From Croceitalea sp947503285 (lineage in GTDB: Bacteria > Bacteroidota > Bacteroidia > Flavobacteriales > Flavobacteriaceae), in assembly GCF_036985505.1 (NCBI RefSeq), contig NZ_BTGQ01000002.1:186001-250000 (forward strand): a DNA stretch of 64,000 bases, in the 5' to 3' direction. Shown here in pieces: positions 60,404-64,000 of the stretch. The notes below the pieces were generated by a model. That model did not search any database and had not been told where the DNA came from. It saw nothing but the letters and a program-made list of their open reading frames with translations. Each line of letters starts with the position of its first letter. The stretch's first letter is position 1. The position numbers were made by a program, and so were the translations under genes.

Positions 60404-60421
60404 ACTAGTACCCGTACTAGT
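60404..60421. repeat. Perfect palindrome overlapping the stop codon of the LuxR-type gene
   Basis: ACTAGTAC and GTACTAGT separated by CC. The right arm overlaps the TAG stop (60417-60419). It may act as a weak terminator stem on the minus strand, although only short T stretches follow. Confidence 0.45.
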
Positions 60422-61127
60422 TTTGGATTTTATGGACTAATTCCTGTCGATTGGAAACCTGTAATTTGCCATAAATATTGGTGATATGGGTTTTTACGGT
60501 ACTCAGGCTGATAAAAAGTTCAGAGGCTATTTCTTTATTGCTTTTTCCCTGAATAATTAAATCTCGAATTGTGGTTTCTTGCCGACTTAATTGCTGAACT
60601 GCCGGCTTCTTTGTTCTTTTCAATCGAATTAAGGACCCACCGACAAAAAGCAATACTAAAATACCAAGACCAACATTCAACCATTGGCTTCTGCGTAATT
60701 GGCCTTGCATTTTACGTTGCCTGAACAACAGCAACTTATCTTTTAAAAAACTATAATTGCTTGGATCTACCTTGCTAGCCTCCAGCTCATGAAGTAAATC
60801 AAAATAGAATTGGGTGTTTTGAACAATATCTTGTTTCAACAGATTTTTAGCTTCCAAGAGTTTGACGGCCATCAATTTCACCTCTAGTATTTTGAGGGAA
60901 TCACGTGTATAATTTTTTAATAGGGACGCTTTTTCCTGTTGTGAAGTCGCAGACTGCCGAAGGTCTTTTTCGAAACGTTCAAACCGCTTCCATTCTTGTG
61001 CAGTCAATTCACCTTGTACCGTGTCGGTCACCGTTTCTACCCTATCGGGGGAATCATATTTTTGGGTAGGGGAACCACTTATCAACAGTACAAAGCCTAT
61101 GGCCATTATAACATAGAATACTTTCAA
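60417..61127 (-). CDS. Membrane-anchored LuxR-type regulator
   Basis: A 236-residue protein with an N-terminal hydrophobic segment or signal anchor (VFYVIMAIGFVLLISG), a helical extracytoplasmic region (about 40-145), a second membrane segment (WLNVGLGILVLLFVGGSLI) and a C-terminal LuxR helix-turn-helix (LSRQETTIRDLIIQGKSNKE, ELFISLSTVKTHITNIYGKL). The DNA-binding domain is cytoplasmic, so it is a one-component signal protein. The start is TTG 61127 or ATG 61106. Neighbouring genes do not reveal the signal. Confidence 0.85.
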   Translation of the reverse strand: MKVFYVIMAIGFVLLISGSPTQKYDSPDRVETVTDTVQGELTAQEWKRFERFEKDLRQSATSQQEKASLLKNYTRDSLKILEVKLMAVKLLEAKNLLKQDIVQNTQFYFDLLHELEASKVDPSNYSFLKDKLLLFRQRKMQGQLRRSQWLNVGLGILVLLFVGGSLIRLKRTKKPAVQQLSRQETTIRDLIIQGKSNKEIASELFISLSTVKTHITNIYGKLQVSNRQELVHKIQN

Positions 61128-61165
61128 ATCAATACCTATTTAAACTTCAATTTCTTTAAAAATAC

Positions 61166-62236
61166 TCAAGAATGCAAGTGGGTGAATGCATTAATCGCCA
61201 AATCAAGTCGTTCTTGCACCTTAGGATCCGTACAATGGATCAAAATAGCAATCACCAGTTGTTCTTCAGGGTATACGAACAGATTTGTATAAGCTGCCAC
61301 ACTGCTACCGACATGCCCCACAAAATTCTTACCATGGCTATCTCGGCTCACTTGAAATCCAAGGCCATAATAGGTTGACTTTCCATTCACGGTTTGAGCA
61401 GTCAATAATTCTTTATAGGTTTCCGGTTTTAATAATTTTCTCTCTAGGACAGCTTGGCCCAATTTCGCGATATCCACACTTGTCGACAAATAACCCCCTC
61501 CAGCGAGTTTATAAAAATTATTGACTGTAATGGCCCTTTTAAAACCCGTAGAAGTCTTCGTGTAGTTTTGACTTCGCTGACCTACATCTACTTGACTGGG
61601 TTTGGCAAAGGTCTGATGCATCTCTAAAGGTGCCAGTACATTTTTATGAACATAAGCTTCAAAAGGCTCACCGCTGGCTTCTTGCATTGCAAGGGACAAT
61701 AGTACAAAATCAAAACTATTATACAGATACCCTTTACCCGGTTCGAAAAGCAACGGATCATTTTTAAACATGTCGAGACCGTCTTTAATGGAATAAGGCT
61801 CGTTCATCGCAAATTCCTTACCGCGATAACCACGTATTCCAGCAGTATGGCCAGCTAGTTGTCTTAAAGTAAATTCAAATTTTTTCTTCGGATAATAAGG
61901 AACGTGTTTATAGAACGAATCATCAAAATCCAATATTCCATCTTCAATCATCTTACCCAATGCCAAACCTGTAATACATTTTGAAATACTAGCTATTCGA
62001 AAAATAGTTTGTTTCGGATCAATGGGAACTTTGTTATCAATATCCGCCAAACCATACCCTTTTTGCAATAGGGTCCGACCTTCTTTCAGAATAGTAGTGG
62101 AAATACCAGGTACCCTATCCTCCGTCACTAAATTGCACAGCAAAGCATCAGCGAGTTCCATACCACTGAGTCCGTTAAGCGGTTTGGTTTTGGTTGAAGG
62201 TGAAAAAAAATTAGCTATGCTTGAAAACAAATTCAT
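61166..62236 (-). CDS. Serine hydrolase of the class C beta-lactamase/LACTB type
   Basis: A 356-residue protein with the SxxK motif ASISKCITG (Ser83, Lys86), the second motif region GYLYNSFDFVLLS (Tyr present, but Asn of YxN appears shifted, YNS), LRQLAGHTAGIRGYRG as in LACTB-like peptidases, and the third motif VGHVGSSVA. True class C beta-lactamases differ, and a peptidase or esterase role is more likely. No clear cleavable signal is visible. ATG 62236 was chosen over a GTG one codon earlier. Confidence 0.87.
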   Translation of the reverse strand: MNLFSSIANFFSPSTKTKPLNGLSGMELADALLCNLVTEDRVPGISTTILKEGRTLLQKGYGLADIDNKVPIDPKQTIFRIASISKCITGLALGKMIEDGILDFDDSFYKHVPYYPKKKFEFTLRQLAGHTAGIRGYRGKEFAMNEPYSIKDGLDMFKNDPLLFEPGKGYLYNSFDFVLLSLAMQEASGEPFEAYVHKNVLAPLEMHQTFAKPSQVDVGQRSQNYTKTSTGFKRAITVNNFYKLAGGGYLSTSVDIAKLGQAVLERKLLKPETYKELLTAQTVNGKSTYYGLGFQVSRDSHGKNFVGHVGSSVAAYTNLFVYPEEQLVIAILIHCTDPKVQERLDLAINAFTHLHS

Positions 62237-62353
62237 CACGTATAAAGAAGAAACTTAAAACGATAAAATAATTTGTCTGCCCTGTGATATGAAATTAGAC
62301 CATAACCATCCATTTTGATGCGCTTAAATTCAAAATTACTACCCGTACCTAAA

Positions 62354-63142
62354 TCAGTCCCTGAAAATCAAACGGCCATTAAAGATTTCTTCTACCGTAA
62401 CCTCTGAAGGTCGGTTAACACTGATTACATCGCCATAACCTCGAATAATACCACTGATGCGCTCTTGTGGGTTCACGAAAATATCATTAGACCCCCTATG
62501 GTTCAACGAAACATTTTGTGAAATCAAGCTTTCGGCCTCAATACGGGAATCACCCGCAGCAATAGTTACGTTCAAACTGTTGGTAACGCCCGATAATTTG
62601 ACAAAGGCAATGCCATTTACCAAAATGGAAACATTTTCTGAATTTATGGTTAGATCAAAGGATCCATCGGTGGTTTCGGTCTCGGGGTTAGTGAAACTCT
62701 CGGAAACCAAACTTAAATTCGGATAGTTGAGCACGCCATCGCTAGAAATCAAAAGCCCTGTGCTGCTTCTAACATTCTCAATGTTCGGTGAAGTCACATA
62801 GACCGTTGTAAGTCCATACTCCCTTACAAAATTACAGGTGTTTTCATTTCTTAAGATAAGCCTATCCCCTTCAACTTCTGCAGACACCTCATTTATTAAA
62901 AATTCACCGGACTCCAATTCTACTTTTTGTTCGTCACCTTGAATAAGCACAAGGTTCAGATTTTCAAAAACAGTGATATCGGTGAAATCGGGAACCTCAA
63001 CTTCTAAACGCACCAAATCACCCGCGTTTTGAAAACAATCGGAAGCGTTTTCACTATTGCAAGCGAAAAGGCATAAGAAACAAGACAAAAGATAAAAGAT
63101 ATAGCACCTTTCTTTTCTTGGTTTATTGATTTTGTTTTCCAT
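62354..63142 (-). CDS. GIN-domain (DUF2807) lipoprotein
   Basis: A 262-residue lipoprotein with the signal YIFYLLSCFLCLFAC (lipid Cys28). The mature part is beta-rich with short strands like a GIN domain: FTDITVFENLNLVLIQGDEQ, RSSTGLLISSDGVLNYPN, VNHRGSNDIFVNP-like (SLNHRGSNDIFVNPQERISG) and VRGYGDVI-like IIRGYGDVISVNRP. Third protein with this fold in the window. Probably surface or outer-membrane attached; function unknown. ATG 63142 is preferred to GTG 63151. Confidence 0.82.
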   Translation of the reverse strand: MENKINKPRKERCYIFYLLSCFLCLFACNSENASDCFQNAGDLVRLEVEVPDFTDITVFENLNLVLIQGDEQKVELESGEFLINEVSAEVEGDRLILRNENTCNFVREYGLTTVYVTSPNIENVRSSTGLLISSDGVLNYPNLSLVSESFTNPETETTDGSFDLTINSENVSILVNGIAFVKLSGVTNSLNVTIAAGDSRIEAESLISQNVSLNHRGSNDIFVNPQERISGIIRGYGDVISVNRPSEVTVEEIFNGRLIFRD

Positions 63143-63260
63143 TTCTTTCACTAAATATTCTTTTAAAGAAAATATGTCCTAATACTATCGTATTTCTGAC
63201 TTGTCACTTTTTAACACGCATAGTCGTTTAAAGTCTTTTTTTTGGTTTTTGATTCCATAC

Positions 63261-64000
63261 CTACAACCTCACCCCTATTCCAAATTCAACGGCCTCTGCT
63301 GCTGCTGCATGTGATTTAAGTGTTACGCTACCAAATACGTTGTCACCGAAATATCTCTTTAAACCAATTCGGTTGTACACACGTCCCTCAAAATCAAAAG
63401 GGTAGTATATATAATAACCCAATTGGGTCACTACGCTCAGCTTATTGATAAATAATTCATGGCCCGCAAAAACCCCAACTCTTTTAAAATCAGTATCGGG
63501 TGCCACATTCATTTCTGGAAAAGATATGGATTGAAAACGTATCAACTCTTTCAGAAAGTTAGAAAAGAAAACATCCGTACCCAACTGAAAGGCACTTTTT
63601 CTACCTAATCGTTTATCGGCATAGGCCGAAAAAATCACGAATCCATACTGCCCGGAGTTCACTACGTCACTTTCATTTAATCCCCCGCGTAAAACGAGAT
63701 TGTATCGAATAGGTTCTTTAATTTTTTCTTTGGTTTGCTTTGGCAAATATTCATAAGACAAGTCCTTATTCAAGTCATAAGTCAATCCAAAATTAATCGC
63801 CGCTGTATTTGTTGAGGTATTCGGTGCCTTAAAGTTGGCGTTTGAGTAATGCAATAACGAGAACCCAGCCTTAAAACCCAAGCCAGCAATGATATTGTCT
63901 TTTTGATAATTGAGCATCACCATTGTTGAACTCAGTAAATGTGAGCCATAGGCATTATTGCGAAAATTCGTGTTCTTATCATATGGGTTTGTATTGTAGG
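63261..64000 (-). CDS. Acyloxyacyl hydrolase / PagL-type lipid A deacylase (5' end beyond window)
   Basis: The visible 246 residues are beta-strand rich, as in an outer-membrane barrel. The motif LLHYSNANFKAPNTS contains the PagL catalytic His and Ser (HxSNA). The frame continues without a stop through base 64000 (upstream residues include NTNPYDKNTNFRNNAYGSHL), so the ATG at 63923 is internal. PagL-type proteins remove an acyl chain from lipid A in the outer membrane. The longer length compared with PagL of Pseudomonas (about 150 mature residues) is common in Bacteroidota members. Confidence 0.82.
   Translation of the reverse strand, partial: YNTNPYDKNTNFRNNAYGSHLLSSTMVMLNYQKDNIIAGLGFKAGFSLLHYSNANFKAPNTSTNTAAINFGLTYDLNKDLSYEYLPKQTKEKIKEPIRYNLVLRGGLNESDVVNSGQYGFVIFSAYADKRLGRKSAFQLGTDVFFSNFLKELIRFQSISFPEMNVAPDTDFKRVGVFAGHELFINKLSVVTQLGYYIYYPFDFEGRVYNRIGLKRYFGDNVFGSVTLKSHAAAAEAVEFGIGVRL

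Noticed and set aside
60404..60421. ACTAGTAC palindrome as a YtrA-type operator
   Set aside because: It shares TACTAG with the site at 30242 but lacks the GTGTA/TACAC half-sites and lies at the 3' end of a gene.
61166..62236. Beta-lactamase resistance gene
   Set aside because: Motifs fit LACTB-like peptidases or esterases better than true class C beta-lactamases, and no ampR-like regulator or export signal is visible.

Overview
The window is chromosomal DNA from a member of the Bacteroidota, almost certainly a marine gliding Flavobacteriaceae of the Maribacter/Zobellia type. The evidence is the gliding genes gldA, gldB and gldC, a SusC/SusD pair, signal peptides ending in AQ or a lipobox Cys, promoters of the TAnnTTTG (-7) class instead of sigma70 boxes, almost no Shine-Dalgarno sequences, and a DnaG of Flavobacteria-like type. 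No tRNA, rRNA, CRISPR array, insertion sequence or phage gene was recognised; the region looks like stable core chromosome with two or three accessory patches.

Layout. 1-12454 (minus): the division and cell-wall (dcw) cluster, transcribed mraZ-rsmH-ftsL-ftsI-murE-mraY-murD-ftsW-murG-murC-ftsQ-ftsA, with ftsA running off the left edge. 12726-18189: an alpha/beta hydrolase, the GTPase engB, an AraC regulator, a pirin, a membrane-bound AraC regulator and two small unknown proteins. 18546-28785: a galactoside utilisation locus with a GntR/LacI-type regulator, SusC, SusD, a GH36 alpha-galactosidase, galK and galT. 29049-34864: a 4-TM protein, a DUF1287 protein, a YtrA-type self-regulated ABC transporter operon and three membrane-protein genes that share a copied 5' leader. 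34869-39855: gldC-gldB (minus), nadE and a pseudo-receiver regulator (plus), dnaG (minus). 39920-45045: a zinc-ribbon protein, an ECF sigma/anti-sigma/outer-membrane-protein operon, a polyprenyl diphosphate synthase and rlmN. 45090-49253 (minus): rsgA-dtd-mazG-aroA and queA. 49358-51477: small secreted proteins. 51643-55847 (minus): the phenylalanine/tyrosine operon. 56082-64000: gldA, a GT117-type (DUF2723) membrane glycosyltransferase, a membrane LuxR protein, a LACTB-like hydrolase, a GIN-domain lipoprotein and a partial PagL-type lipid A deacylase.

The most striking element lies upstream of pheA. On the minus strand at 55847-55776 there is a 23-codon open reading frame with 7 Phe, 3 Tyr and 1 Trp codons. 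A textbook intrinsic terminator follows (55752-55722), and then the operon pheA-aminotransferase-tyrA-aroF/chorismate mutase. A 7-nt segment late in the small ORF (CGGGACT) is complementary to the first arm of the terminator (AGTCCCG). This is exactly the geometry needed for ribosome-mediated attenuation: stalling at aromatic codons leaves the segment free to break the terminator, while reading to the stop codon covers it. Ten perfect copies of a 7-bp repeat sit between tyrA and aroF in the same operon.

Other points of interest are a NarL-type regulator with Glu in place of the phospho-accepting Asp, a DnaG whose zinc domain has lost all four metal ligands, a near-perfect GTGTA/TACAC operator over the promoter of the YtrA-type operon, and the 31-nt leader shared by neighbouring non-homologous membrane genes. 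All calls come from reading the sequence; no database search was run.
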